Assembly (NCBI RefSeq): GCF_001591385.1
Contig: NZ_BCUU01000050.1
Coordinates: 1 to 37,631 of the forward strand
Reading direction: 5' to 3'
From: Variovorax soli NBRC 106424
GTDB taxonomy: Bacteria > Pseudomonadota > Gammaproteobacteria > Burkholderiales > Burkholderiaceae_C
DNA: 37,631 nucleotides
A program made the translations under genes and the position numbers. The notes beneath the pieces are model-generated. The model did no database searches. It saw only the letters and a list, made by a program, of their open reading frames with translations, and was not told the DNA's origin. Shown in pieces: positions 20,190 to 28,132 of this stretch (position 1 is its first letter; each line of letters begins with the position of its first letter).

Positions 20190-20251
20190 CCAACAGCTGT
20201 ATGCCCGGCGCGCCGGCACAAGCAAGCGCGCTTTTCGCATACAGCTGTATG
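20190..20251. repeat. Two copies of an ACAGCTGTATG palindrome
   Basis: CATACAGCTGTATG (20238-20251) is a perfect 14-bp palindrome. A copy matching 12 of 14 positions, with a full ACAGCTGTATG core, lies at 20190-20203, 48 bp upstream. Between them is another perfect palindrome, CCGGCGCGCCGG (20205-20216). They lie 40-140 bp past the AT-rich tract and about 190-250 bp before the next gene. They look like protein-binding sites, but I know no matching regulator. Confidence 0.55.
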
Positions 20252-20438
20252 AGCCGAGCTCAGAATCCCTCGGGGGTTTGTCCTCTCGCTGCCGGCACTT
20301 GCATCGAGATACAACCGTGCCCTGCTTCACAGCGCTGAAACGGGCTGCGGGTGGAATGGGAGGGAGAACGCGCATCAGTCTTGCTTTGGACGGAGCACGG
20401 GCTTCCCGGATTGAATCGTTCAAGAGTTGAAACCGTCC

Positions 20439-20921
20439 ATGAAAACTGCCAGTTCGCCAAGGCGCCAGTTCTGGCTGGCAATTCCTTTTTGCGTGCTTGC
20501 AGCGCACGCCAGCGCCGCGATGGTGAGCAATCCCCCCATCCGCATGGCACCCCAGGGCGTCGAATACATGTGCGGCGGAAGCGGGCAGGCCGAGGCCTCC
20601 TTCATGGAAACGGTGGCGCCGCGCTGGGCGGCCAGCTTCCAGTTCGCCATGAACCAGCCGGGTGATGCACCTGCGCGCGTCACCGGCGTGAAGCTGGTGG
20701 TCACCGATGCCTACAACGGCTACCAGGTGCTGGACGTGATGGCCGATGCGCCGCACCTGCTGGCGCGGCTCGCACCCGGCACCTACAAGGTCGAGGCCAC
20801 GCTGGACGGCCTGACCCTGATCCAGCAGCTGACGGTGGTGAACGGCAGAGGCGCCAGGGCGACCTTCGTGTGGCCGTCGAACCTGTCCGCGCCGGAGCCG
20901 ACGCAGGCTTCGCTGCGCTGA
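20439..20921 (+). CDS. Small exported protein of unknown function
   Basis: A 160-residue protein with a clear Sec signal peptide (basic MKTASSPRRQ, hydrophobic FWLAIPFCVLAAHA, cleavage near ASAA). The mature part has a beta-rich pattern ending LARLAPGTYKVEATLDG and a final FVWP strand, like small carboxypeptidase-regulatory or CNA-B-type beta sandwiches. I chose the ATG at 20439 since it puts the signal peptide at the N-terminus. A TTG 12 bases upstream is possible. Weak Shine-Dalgarno sequence. Most likely periplasmic. A fragment with the same GxYxVEAxLxG motif lies just downstream. No specific function can be assigned. Confidence 0.75.
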   Translation: MKTASSPRRQFWLAIPFCVLAAHASAAMVSNPPIRMAPQGVEYMCGGSGQAEASFMETVAPRWAASFQFAMNQPGDAPARVTGVKLVVTDAYNGYQVLDVMADAPHLLARLAPGTYKVEATLDGLTLIQQLTVVNGRGARATFVWPSNLSAPEPTQASLR

Positions 20922-20971
20922 GCGCAGGGCTGCTTAAGGGCGAACTAAGGCGCCGGTCGCACAGTCCTCTC

Positions 20972-20993
20972 CGTGGCACCAGGGTGTGCCACG
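20972..20993. other. Hairpin between the exported protein and its broken relative
   Basis: CGTGGCAC and GTGCCACG form a perfect 8-bp stem with a 6-base loop, no T-run after it. It may be a weak terminator or an mRNA structure just before a strong Shine-Dalgarno (AGGAAAGG, 21001-21007). Confidence 0.4.
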
Positions 20994-21015
20994 TTCCTCA
21001 GGAAAGGACTCGATC

Positions 21016-21260
21016 ATGACCTTGCATCTGGCCCAGAAGAAGAATGCCGCCCGCGCCGGCAACGCGGTGCTCGACCAGGTGCATTCGGCCGGTCCGTACC
21101 TGATGGCGCGGCTCGACCCTGGGCGCTACACGGTCGAGGCCGTGCTGGCGGGCCAGAAGATCCAGCGCGAAATTTCAATCCGGGGCCCGGCACGTCGATC
21201 AAGAGCGTCTTCGAATGGCCGCAGGGCACCGACGCGCCCCTGGCCCGTTCCAGTTCCTGA
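21016..21260 (+). pseudogene. Frameshifted remnant related to the upstream exported protein
   Basis: From ATG 21016 the frame reads MTLHLAQKKNAARAGN, then YLMARLDPGRYTVEAVLAGQ, which matches LARLAPGTYKVEATLDG in the preceding gene. The matching C-terminal strand (SIKSVFEWP, compare FVWP) continues only in the next frame, reached after about 21170-21185 and ending at the TGA at 21258-21260. So one small indel separates two halves of a homologous segment. The start has a strong AGGAAAGG Shine-Dalgarno. The N-terminus lacks a signal peptide and does not resemble the relative, so it may be a fusion or decayed copy. The alternative, a sequencing error in a live gene, cannot be excluded. Confidence 0.5.
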
Positions 21261-21375
21261 ACTGCGCGAGCGACGGGGTGATTCCAATCCAGCATTCGAG
21301 ACTTGGCACCTTTCGGTGCAAGTTGTCGCCTGCGTCGCAAGCACGTTTTGATGCGCTGCAGCATACTCTGATGAA

Positions 21376-22548
21376 ATGGCGTTTGTTCCGCTGACCCTCA
21401 TCGTTGCATTGCTGCATGCGCTGCTCGCACTGCGGCTTCTGCCGGCGCTTGCCGAGCGCACGCCGGCATGGCCGTTGCTGGCGCTCGCGCTGGTGGTTTC
21501 GGTGGTCAGCATGCCCTTGCCCTTCCTCGCCCGCAGGCGCTGGCCCATCCCGGCCTGGCTGAAATGGGTCGGCCTGGTCAGCATGGGCTGGTTCTCCTCC
21601 CTTTTTGTCCTGAGCGTCTTGCGCGACGTGGTCCTGCTGGGCCACTGGCTGCTGGGCCCGTCAGGCGCGAACAGCGGCGCCGACGCCTGGCGCACCACGA
21701 GCGCGCTGCTGGTGCCCTTGCTGGCCACGCTGATCACCCTGGTGGGATATTTCAATGCACGGCGCACCGCCCGAGTGCGCCGGGTCGACATTCCGATTTC
21801 ACGCCTGCCCAGCCAGCTGGCGGGCTTCACCATTGCGCAGCTGAGCGACATCCATGTCGGGCCGACGATCCGGGTGCGCTATATCGAGCGCATCGTCCAT
21901 GCCGTCAACCGGCTGGGTGCGGACATGGTGGCGATCACGGGCGACCTGGTCGACGGTTCCGTGACCGAGTTGCGCACGCACGTGGCGCCGCTGGGCAAGC
22001 TGAAGGCACGGCATGGAACCTACGTGGTCACCGGCAACCACGAGTACTACGCCGGGGCCCATGCATGGGTCGACGAATTGCGCCGCCTGGGGCTTCACGT
22101 GCTGATGAACGAACACGTGGTACTGCAGACGCGCAACGTGAGCGGCGCGCAGACCGACGAGGAAGTGCACGAGAGCGCGCTGGTGGTGGCGGGCGTGACC
22201 GACTACACCGCCGGCCACTTCGACGACAGCCATGCCAGCGATCCGGAAGGCGCGGTTCGCGATGCACCGCCACAGGTGCACACCCGGGTGCTGCTGGCGC
22301 ACCAGCCGCGCAGTGCCATCGCCGCGGCGCAGGCAGGCTACCAGCTGCAGCTGTCGGGCCACACGCACGGCGGCCAGTTCTTTCCGTGGAACCTGTTCGT
22401 GCCCTTGCAGCAGCCGTTCACCGCCGGCTTGCACCGCTTGCACGACATGTGGGTGTATGTGAGCCGCGGCACCGGCTACTGGGGGCCGCCCAAGCGTTTC
22501 GGTGCTCCGTCGGAAATCACGCTGCTTCGATTGGTCCAGGCCGTTTGA
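21376..22548 (+). CDS. Membrane-anchored metallophosphoesterase
   Basis: A 390-residue protein. The N-terminal part has four predicted membrane helices (about 1-125). The C-terminal calcineurin-like phosphoesterase domain has all metal-binding motifs: QLSDIHVG (about 155), ITGDLVDG (about 190), VTGNHEYY (about 220) and LSGHTHGGQFFPW (about 332-345). This is the arrangement of YkuE/YaeI-type enzymes, some of which act on lipid pyrophosphates such as UDP-diacylglucosamine analogues. Here the substrate is unknown. The active site should face the cytoplasm or periplasm depending on helix count, which I cannot settle. Confidence 0.88.
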   Translation: MAFVPLTLIVALLHALLALRLLPALAERTPAWPLLALALVVSVVSMPLPFLARRRWPIPAWLKWVGLVSMGWFSSLFVLSVLRDVVLLGHWLLGPSGANSGADAWRTTSALLVPLLATLITLVGYFNARRTARVRRVDIPISRLPSQLAGFTIAQLSDIHVGPTIRVRYIERIVHAVNRLGADMVAITGDLVDGSVTELRTHVAPLGKLKARHGTYVVTGNHEYYAGAHAWVDELRRLGLHVLMNEHVVLQTRNVSGAQTDEEVHESALVVAGVTDYTAGHFDDSHASDPEGAVRDAPPQVHTRVLLAHQPRSAIAAAQAGYQLQLSGHTHGGQFFPWNLFVPLQQPFTAGLHRLHDMWVYVSRGTGYWGPPKRFGAPSEITLLRLVQAV

Positions 22549-22579
22549 CAGTGACAGTTTGACGAGCGGCGCCAGGGCG

Positions 22580-23569
22580 CTACACGTATCGCGTCTGATC
22601 ATCGGCCTTGGCGCGCCCCACTCGCAGGCGCCGCGCCCGCATTTCGGTGACTGCATAGGCGACGGTGGCCAGCATCAGCGGCAGCAGGTAGTAGATGGCG
22701 CGGTAGGCGAGCAACGCCGCCAGCAGCCGGTCCTGCGCAATCCGATAGGACAAAAGGGCGACAAATACCGTCTCCAGCACGCCCAGGCCGCCCGGTATGC
22801 GCACGATCAGGGTGGCCACGGCGGAGGTCAGCAGGACGGCCAGGACGTGCGGATACGCCACGGCGCCCTGCAGCAGCACCCAGATCACCGCGCCCACGAG
22901 CGACCAGTTGACGCCGGAGACCAGCAACTGCAGCAGCGCCATGCGCACGCGCGGCGGCTCGATGCGATGCCCGCGCACAACCCAGCTTCGCTCATGGGCC
23001 CAGGCGCAGAAGAGGACATAGCTTGCGGCGATGGCCAATGCAATGCCTCCGACGATGCGCAGGCCGCCGCTGTCCAGCTTCCAGTCCGGCGGCAAGGCAG
23101 GAGGCCAGAAAAGGAACGCAATGCCCGCGGCCAGCAGGTAGCCGGTCCAGTTGGTGAGCAGGCTGAAACCGACGATGCGGGTGATGTCCTGTGCCTTCAG
23201 GCCCAGGCGCGAATACAGCCGGAAGCGAAAGCCGATGCCGCCCACCATCGAGCCCAGGTTGAGATTGAAGGCATAGCTGATGAAGGTGACGCCCATCACC
23301 GTGCCGGTACCCAGCGTGTGGTGGGTGAGATGGCGGCCCAGCAGGTCGTAGCTGCTGTAGATCGCATGGCTGCATGCAGCCACCGCCGTTGCGGCCAGGA
23401 CGACGCGCACCGGCAGATCGCCCACGGCGTCGAGCACGGCCGACCAGTCGATGGTCCGGCCCTGCCGCACCAGCAAGGCAGCCACAGCCAGCAGGAAGAC
23501 GAGCGCGGCGCCCCGCCTCGCCCAGGGCCACCAGGGGCGCTGCGTCAAAGGCACTGTTGCGGAACGCAT
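22580..23569 (-). CDS. ybhN: YbhN-type integral membrane protein (LPG synthase/flippase-like domain)
   Basis: A 329-residue membrane protein with about eight helices of the UPF0104 / lysylphosphatidylglycerol-synthase-TM family, without the catalytic synthase domain. Typical parts are RAGLKAQ-like RLGLKAQDITRIVGF, the N-term HTLGTGTVMGVTF and the late RIPGGLGVLETVFVALL, the family hallmark PGGLGVxE. It is third in the ybhP-clsB-ybhN order known from E. coli, 54 bp after clsB. The context suggests phospholipid handling. The molecular role is not established. Confidence 0.85.
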   Translation of the reverse strand: MRSATVPLTQRPWWPWARRGAALVFLLAVAALLVRQGRTIDWSAVLDAVGDLPVRVVLAATAVAACSHAIYSSYDLLGRHLTHHTLGTGTVMGVTFISYAFNLNLGSMVGGIGFRFRLYSRLGLKAQDITRIVGFSLLTNWTGYLLAAGIAFLFWPPALPPDWKLDSGGLRIVGGIALAIAASYVLFCAWAHERSWVVRGHRIEPPRVRMALLQLLVSGVNWSLVGAVIWVLLQGAVAYPHVLAVLLTSAVATLIVRIPGGLGVLETVFVALLSYRIAQDRLLAALLAYRAIYYLLPLMLATVAYAVTEMRARRLRVGRAKADDQTRYV

Positions 23570-23575
23570 CGGACT

Positions 23576-23597
23576 CTTTCGGCAGCTATGCCGAAAG
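23576..23597. other. Intercistronic hairpin between clsB and ybhN
   Basis: CTTTCGGC-AGCTAT-GCCGAAAG is a perfect 8-bp stem in the 54-bp gap. It has no T-run on either side, so it may modulate mRNA stability or partly terminate transcription before ybhN. Confidence 0.4.
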
Positions 23598-23623
23598 CCT
23601 CTTGTGTCGGCCGGTGGTGCGCG

Positions 23624-24859
23624 TCATGGGGCTTGCGTGCGCGCGTCGGCGTTGCGAAGCAGCGCTTCGGCCGGTTGCAGCCGGGGGCTGTGCCGCGGCA
23701 GCCAGGCGGCCCACCGCGGATACCAGCGCAGGAAGTGGAAGATGAAGAAGCTGCGCACCAGGCGCCATGCGCTCCACTCGCTGAGGTCGGCTGCATCGAC
23801 CTTCTTGCACGAGTTGCGCATCAGCTGCTCGAGCCGGTCGGCCAGTACGCTGTTGAAGCCGGCGTCACGCACGATCACGTTGGCCTCGAGATTGAGCGAC
23901 AGGCTGAGCGGGTCGAGGTTGCTCGAGCCCACCGTGCTCCACGTGTCGTCCACCAGCGCGACCTTGCCGTGCAGCGGCCGCTCGCAGTATTCGTAGATGT
24001 GCACGCCTGCATGCAGAAGGTGGTGGTACAGCATGCTGGCTGCCGTCTTCACGATGGGCAGGTCGGGCTCGCCCTGCAGGATGAGGCGCACATCCACGCC
24101 GCGTCGGGCCGCGCGCCGCATTTCCTTGATGAGTCGATAGCCCGGGAAGAAATAGGCATTGGCGATCACGATGCGCTTGCGCGCGCTGCGGATGGCGGCG
24201 CGGTAGTGCCGCTCGATGTCTTCCGGATGCCGGCGGTTGTCGCGCGAGACGAACATCACGTCTGCGCTGCCTTTGCGTTCATCGCGTGCGCTGGGCGGCT
24301 CGTATTCGCGAATCCGCCTGCGAAACCACGCCGGTTCCTGCTGGCCCAGCGCAATCTCGCGCAGTACGAAGCGGTGGATCTGCGCAACCACCGGGCCGGC
24401 CACTTCCACCGAATAGTCCTGCTTGCCCATGGGGCCGAAACTGCGCAGGTGGTCGCTCGAAAAGTTGATGCCGCCCACAAAGGCCAGTTCGCCGTCGATC
24501 ACGATGATCTTTCGGTGCATGCGCCGGATCATGTTCAGCCGCTGGCCGAGCAGGCGAAACCGGATGCCCGGATCGAACACGCGCAGCTTCACGCCCGCGC
24601 GGGTGAGCGACAGCACATACTCGTCCGAGAGGTCGGGCGAACCGAACCCGTCGATCATGATGTCCACCCGCACGCCGCGCTGCGCCGCGGCGATCAATTC
24701 GCGTTGCAATGCCAGGCCCACTTCGTCCTCGAAGAGGATGAAGGTCTCGATGATGACCTCGCGCCTGGCATTGGCGATGCACTCGAACACGCGCGGATAG
24801 AACTCCTCGCCGTTCTCGATGAGACTCACCTCATTGCCGGGCACCCAGCGCTCGCTCAT
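23624..24859 (-). CDS. clsB: Cardiolipin synthase B (phospholipase D family)
   Basis: ClsB makes cardiolipin from phosphatidylglycerol (the E. coli enzyme can also use PE). The 411-residue protein has two HKD motifs of the PLD superfamily: [10 protein letters not shown] near 114 and [10 protein letters not shown] near 295, with [10 protein letters not shown] and [10 protein letters not shown] completing each active site. It lacks the N-terminal membrane helices of ClsA, as expected for ClsB. The ATG overlaps the ybhP stop (ATGA), so it is coupled to that gene. Confidence 0.92.
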   Translation of the reverse strand: MSERWVPGNEVSLIENGEEFYPRVFECIANARREVIIETFILFEDEVGLALQRELIAAAQRGVRVDIMIDGFGSPDLSDEYVLSLTRAGVKLRVFDPGIRFRLLGQRLNMIRRMHRKIIVIDGELAFVGGINFSSDHLRSFGPMGKQDYSVEVAGPVVAQIHRFVLREIALGQQEPAWFRRRIREYEPPSARDERKGSADVMFVSRDNRRHPEDIERHYRAAIRSARKRIVIANAYFFPGYRLIKEMRRAARRGVDVRLILQGEPDLPIVKTAASMLYHHLLHAGVHIYEYCERPLHGKVALVDDTWSTVGSSNLDPLSLSLNLEANVIVRDAGFNSVLADRLEQLMRNSCKKVDAADLSEWSAWRLVRSFFIFHFLRWYPRWAAWLPRHSPRLQPAEALLRNADARTQAP

Positions 24860-25728
24860 AGCGTGATCTCCGCCACCAGCGGCGCGTGGTCCGACAGGTG
24901 CGACCAGGGCCTGCGCGGGAGCACCACCGGCGCATGCACGCCGGCGTTGCGAACATAGATGCGGTCCAGCGGCAGCACCGGAAAGCGCGCCGGAAAAGTG
25001 CGCGCCGCGCGTCCCTGTGCACGGACGAATACCTCGTGCAGGGCTGCGCCTTCTTCCAGGATCTTGTGCGCCCGGCCGCGCCAGTCGTTGAAGTCGCCGG
25101 CCACGATCAGCGGCGCGTCGGGCGGAACCTCATCGCGCACGATGTGGCAGAGCAACTCCAGCTGCTGGTCGCGCTGCACTTCGGAAAGGCCCAGGTGCGC
25201 GCAGATGGCATGCACGTCGAGGGCACGCCCGGGCAGGCGCAGCGTGCAATGCAGCAGGCCGCGCTTTTCCACGCCGCTCAGGGACACATCGTGGTTGCGG
25301 TGCTGGACGATGGGAAACTTGGAAAGCAGCGCATTGCCATGATGGCCGCGTGGATAGACCGCGTTGCGCCCATAGGCGAACTGCGGCCACATGGTGTCGG
25401 CCAGGAATTCGTAGTGCGGTGCCTGGGGCCAGTTCTGGATGGTCTGCGAATGGCGCGAGTGGGTACCCAGCACCTCCTGAAGGAAGACCAGGTCGGCCCC
25501 CACCGTGCGCACCGCTTCGCGCAACTCGGGAAGAATGAAGCGGCGATTGAGTGCCGCAAATCCCTTGTGCGTGTTGACCGTCATCACCTTCAACGAAACA
25601 GGTGATGCATGGGTGGCGGCCGCGGTGGATGCGCTGATGTCCTGCACCCTTGAAGTTTTAGTGCGTTCGCGCCGCCGCGCATGTAGGACGCGCACCGAGT
25701 TTTGCAGGCACTGCCTTCGCACAGCCAT
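24856..25728 (-). CDS. ybhP: Endonuclease/exonuclease/phosphatase family protein (YbhP-like)
   Basis: A 290-residue member of the EEP superfamily of metal-dependent phosphodiesterases. Motifs seen are [10 protein letters not shown] (residue Asn in the metal site), LVFLQEVLG with the catalytic Glu, [24 protein letters not shown] and a final [12 protein letters not shown]. The first 45 residues or so are basic and low-complexity, and may be an extension. The Shine-Dalgarno TAGGA supports ATG 25728. It is first of ybhP-clsB-ybhN. In E. coli ybhP sits beside clsB too, though the substrate is unknown. Confidence 0.88.
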   Translation of the reverse strand: MAVRRQCLQNSVRVLHARRRERTKTSRVQDISASTAAATHASPVSLKVMTVNTHKGFAALNRRFILPELREAVRTVGADLVFLQEVLGTHSRHSQTIQNWPQAPHYEFLADTMWPQFAYGRNAVYPRGHHGNALLSKFPIVQHRNHDVSLSGVEKRGLLHCTLRLPGRALDVHAICAHLGLSEVQRDQQLELLCHIVRDEVPPDAPLIVAGDFNDWRGRAHKILEEGAALHEVFVRAQGRAARTFPARFPVLPLDRIYVRNAGVHAPVVLPRRPWSHLSDHAPLVAEITL

Positions 25729-25830
25729 GGCAGGTTCCTACAGTCGCAACGGGGATGGCACTACGCAGCAGACCCGGGCGCATTCCTAGCATGGGCTCAT
25801 GTGCCGGTTGAAGGCACAAAGGAGACCATC

Positions 25831-26199
25831 ATGAGATCCGATTTCCGCATGAAGAGTGCACTGCTCGGTGTGTTGCTGTCGCTGGCAGGCGGCGTGGCAT
25901 TGGCACAGAAGCCGGACAAGCCCGTCAATAACGGCCAGCCCCCGGTTTCGCGCGAGGCGGTCAAGCAAGAGGCGCGGCAGGCGTCGCGCAACACGGCCAA
26001 CACGAACGTGCCGGCAGTGAGCGGCGAGGCCACGACGATGACCAACCACCAGCCGAACATGCAGCCGGTTCCGATCAGCGACAAGACGCGTGCCGAGGTG
26101 CGGGAGCAGACCTATCACCGCAAGCCGCAATTCGGTGAAACGGGCGAGAAGACCGGCATTCCAACCAATCCGCCAGGCAAGATGGGCACGCCCCAGTAG
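25831..26199 (+). CDS. Small exported protein of unknown function
   Basis: A 122-residue protein with a Sec signal peptide (MRSDFRMKSALLGVLLSLAG, cleavage near ALAQ). The mature part is hydrophilic, rich in Lys, Thr, Asn, Gln and Pro, and probably disordered. It contains SREAVKQEARQASRNT and later TRAEVREQTYHRKP, two similar helix starts. The Shine-Dalgarno AAAGGAGA lies 6 bases before the ATG. Codon use matches its neighbours. I recognise no named family. Confidence 0.78.
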   Translation: MRSDFRMKSALLGVLLSLAGGVALAQKPDKPVNNGQPPVSREAVKQEARQASRNTANTNVPAVSGEATTMTNHQPNMQPVPISDKTRAEVREQTYHRKPQFGETGEKTGIPTNPPGKMGTPQ

Positions 26200-26228
26200 C
26201 GCGCCGGCAAGCCAGGTGACTGCCCATG

Positions 26229-26256
26229 AAAAAGCCCGCCTGATGGCGGGCTTTTG
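26229..26256. terminator. Bidirectional intrinsic terminator
   Basis: AAAAAGCCCGCC-TGAT-GGCGGGCTTTT carries an 8-bp GC stem extended by A-T pairs, with T-runs on both strands. It serves the exported protein on the plus strand and the Spy-like gene on the minus strand. Confidence 0.93.
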
Positions 26257-26273
26257 CCTGTTGGCGGAGCCGA

Positions 26274-26831
26274 TCAGCTCTTGGCCGGTGCCTGCGGCTG
26301 ACCGTGGCCGCGCGGACCGTGGTGGCGTTCGCTGCCCGGGCCGAAGCGCAGGGTTTCCGCGTCGAAGGTCTTTTGCTGCTCCGGCTTCAGCGCCGCATAG
26401 AAGCTGCGCGTGGCGTCGGCTCGCTTGGCAAAGGCGGCGCTGCGTTCGGCCTGGCGCTTTTGCATCAGGTCCAGGCGCTCGGGCGTGGTGAGCTTGGCGA
26501 TGTCTTCGCGGCTGGGTCGCTGGGCGGGCGGCGCCGGCGGTTGCTGTGCGGCGGCGAAGCTGCTCCAGGCGGATTCCTGCGATGCGTCGAGCTTGAGCTT
26601 TTCCTTCAGGTCCGCGAGGCGCTTGGCCTTGCGTTGCTGCATCTGCTCGAAGCGCTTGGCCGGGTCGCCGTGCGCGTCCATGCGGGGCGCAACGGCGGCC
26701 GGCGCATGTGCCGCGGGTGCGGCACCTGCCGCGCCTGCCGGTGCGGTGGGCGTGGTTTGTGCCGAGGCTGCGAAGGCCGCGCTGGCCAGCAGGCCGGTCC
26801 ACAGGATTTGACGAGTCTTCTTGGCGATCAT
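26274..26831 (-). CDS. Spy/CpxP-like (LTXXQ-type) periplasmic protein
   Basis: A 185-residue protein with a signal peptide (MIAKKTRQILWTGLLASAAF, cleavage near ASAQ), an Ala/Pro spacer and two helical segments with the family motifs LKLDASQESAW and LKPEQQKTFD. It ends in a His/Gly-rich tail (SERHHGPRGHG) that could bind metal. Spy-like proteins chaperone periplasmic proteins, or sense metal and envelope stress with CpxP/ZraP-type relatives. I chose the ATG at 26831, with AGGAAGGA 8 bases upstream. The frame begins 7 codons earlier, but those codons contain this Shine-Dalgarno. Confidence 0.82.
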   Translation of the reverse strand: MIAKKTRQILWTGLLASAAFAASAQTTPTAPAGAAGAAPAAHAPAAVAPRMDAHGDPAKRFEQMQQRKAKRLADLKEKLKLDASQESAWSSFAAAQQPPAPPAQRPSREDIAKLTTPERLDLMQKRQAERSAAFAKRADATRSFYAALKPEQQKTFDAETLRFGPGSERHHGPRGHGQPQAPAKS

Positions 26832-26967
26832 GAACAGGATTCCTTCCTTCAAAAACCGCTGCCAATGGGCAGCAGGTGAGGCGAAGTCTGAACCCGCCGG
26901 GTGTACGGACTGTGAGCGAACGATGAGGCTGCGTAAAGAAGCGTGAAGCGCCCAGCCGGGCAGGCCG

Positions 26968-28047
26968 CTATTTCGGGCGCGGCGCGGACAGCCCTTCGGC
27001 GGGCTGCGGCAGGCGGCCTTCGCGCAGCAGCGTCACGCCACGGACCACGGCGCGGGCGACGTTGCGCACTTCCTCCTGCACGCCGGTGTCGCGGTCGAGT
27101 TCCTCGTGGCTGCTGGCGTAGGGCCGGTAGTAGCCGATGTAGCGGTCCAGCCGCGCCTCGTCGCCCGCGTCGACCAGTCCCATCCAGTCGAGCCAGTCGC
27201 ACAGGCTGCGGCGCACGCTCTCGACGCCGGCCACGTCGCCGTGCACCACCACGCCGTAGATGCGGCCGGCCAGGTGCTTGGGATAGTCCCAGCCCTTTTC
27301 TTCCAGCGCCTTGGCTTCGTCGGGGTGCTTGCCGTGGGTGGTGGTGGGATCGGGGTTGCCGCCGTCCGCGCACACCAGGCGGTCGATCATGAGCTTGAGT
27401 GCGCTGCTGGCCTGGTACCAGTGCGTCGGCGTGAAGACGATCACCCCGTGCGCTGCCACCCAGCGCTCGTAGATCTCCGCCATCCAGTCGCCGGTCTGCC
27501 CGAGTGCGTGGTTGGGGTAGCAGCTGCAGGGCCAGTGGCACAGCGGCATGGCGGTGGAGACGCAGGCCTTGCAGGGATGGATGCGCAGCTCGTAGCTGGA
27601 GCTGAGCAGGCTCAGGTCCAGCACGTCCGCCTGCATGCCGGCGGCGTCGACTTGCTCGCGGGCCAGCTGCAGCAGGCGGTGGGTCTTGGAGATTTCGCCG
27701 GGGCAGGTGCCGTCGTTGCGCGGTGATCCGTTGATGAGCAGCACGCGCGATGGCGTGGCCGAGTCCTCCCACGCCGACTGGGCCCGCAGGAGGCGCTCGC
27801 GCGTTTCCATCCATTCGATGGAGAGTTCGTAGTTCGGGTCGGCATACCCGGCGCCGGCCGGCCGCTTGCGCGGCGCCTTGCGGCCTTCGTCATAGGCCTG
27901 CCAGGCAATGATCTCGATGTGCGACAGGGCCTCTGCCTCCTGGCGGAAAGCCGGGTCCTGGAATGCCGCCTGGAAGCGTTCATGGAATTCGGCGCGCGAA
28001 AGCGGGGCCGGCGCCTGGCCCTTGCGAACGGAAGCCATGCCCGCCAT
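26968..28047 (-). CDS. NAD(P)H-dependent FMN oxidoreductase (flavodoxin fold)
   Basis: A 359-residue protein. Residues of about 95-300 form a flavodoxin-like fold, with RVLLINGSPRNDGTC as the FMN phosphate loop, a Cys-rich CKACVSTAMPLCHWPCSCYP and VIVFTPTHWYQASSALK. The first 95 residues are an extra helical region (FHERFQAAFQDPAFRQEAEA) not found in ordinary NADPH:FMN reductases. I started at ATG 28047. The frame extends to 28113 and an ATG at 28038 is also possible. The cluster of four Cys near the FMN site may bind metal or an Fe-S cluster, which is inference. It follows pirin on the same strand, 85 bp apart. Confidence 0.82.
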   Translation of the reverse strand: MAGMASVRKGQAPAPLSRAEFHERFQAAFQDPAFRQEAEALSHIEIIAWQAYDEGRKAPRKRPAGAGYADPNYELSIEWMETRERLLRAQSAWEDSATPSRVLLINGSPRNDGTCPGEISKTHRLLQLAREQVDAAGMQADVLDLSLLSSSYELRIHPCKACVSTAMPLCHWPCSCYPNHALGQTGDWMAEIYERWVAAHGVIVFTPTHWYQASSALKLMIDRLVCADGGNPDPTTTHGKHPDEAKALEEKGWDYPKHLAGRIYGVVVHGDVAGVESVRRSLCDWLDWMGLVDAGDEARLDRYIGYYRPYASSHEELDRDTGVQEEVRNVARAVVRGVTLLREGRLPQPAEGLSAPRPK

Positions 28048-28132
28048 CTTGTGCGGCGCGGGCGGCCGGCGCGGTGGGTGGGTCTGCCGACTCGCCGTAG
28101 GCCGGCGCCGCAACCCTTTTCAACGTGCGCTG

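Larger units (their letters stand above)
19740..20438. other. Gene-free candidate replication origin region
   Basis: About 700 bp without a credible gene, lower in GC than its surroundings. Several 9-mers match TTWTNCACA at 8 of 9 positions: 19780-19788 (minus strand), 19938-19946, 19957-19965 and 20076-20084. The last is followed by a GC cluster, a DnaA-trio run and an AT-rich purine tract. Two related palindromes follow near 20190-20251. These parts match a bacterial origin, though it sits 7.5 kb from dnaA and the rpmH-dnaA gap is a rival candidate. Confidence 0.6.

Noticed and set aside
22502..24958. An 818-residue plus-strand open frame opposite ybhN and clsB
   Set aside because: It shadows two genes with clear family motifs and has no motif of its own.
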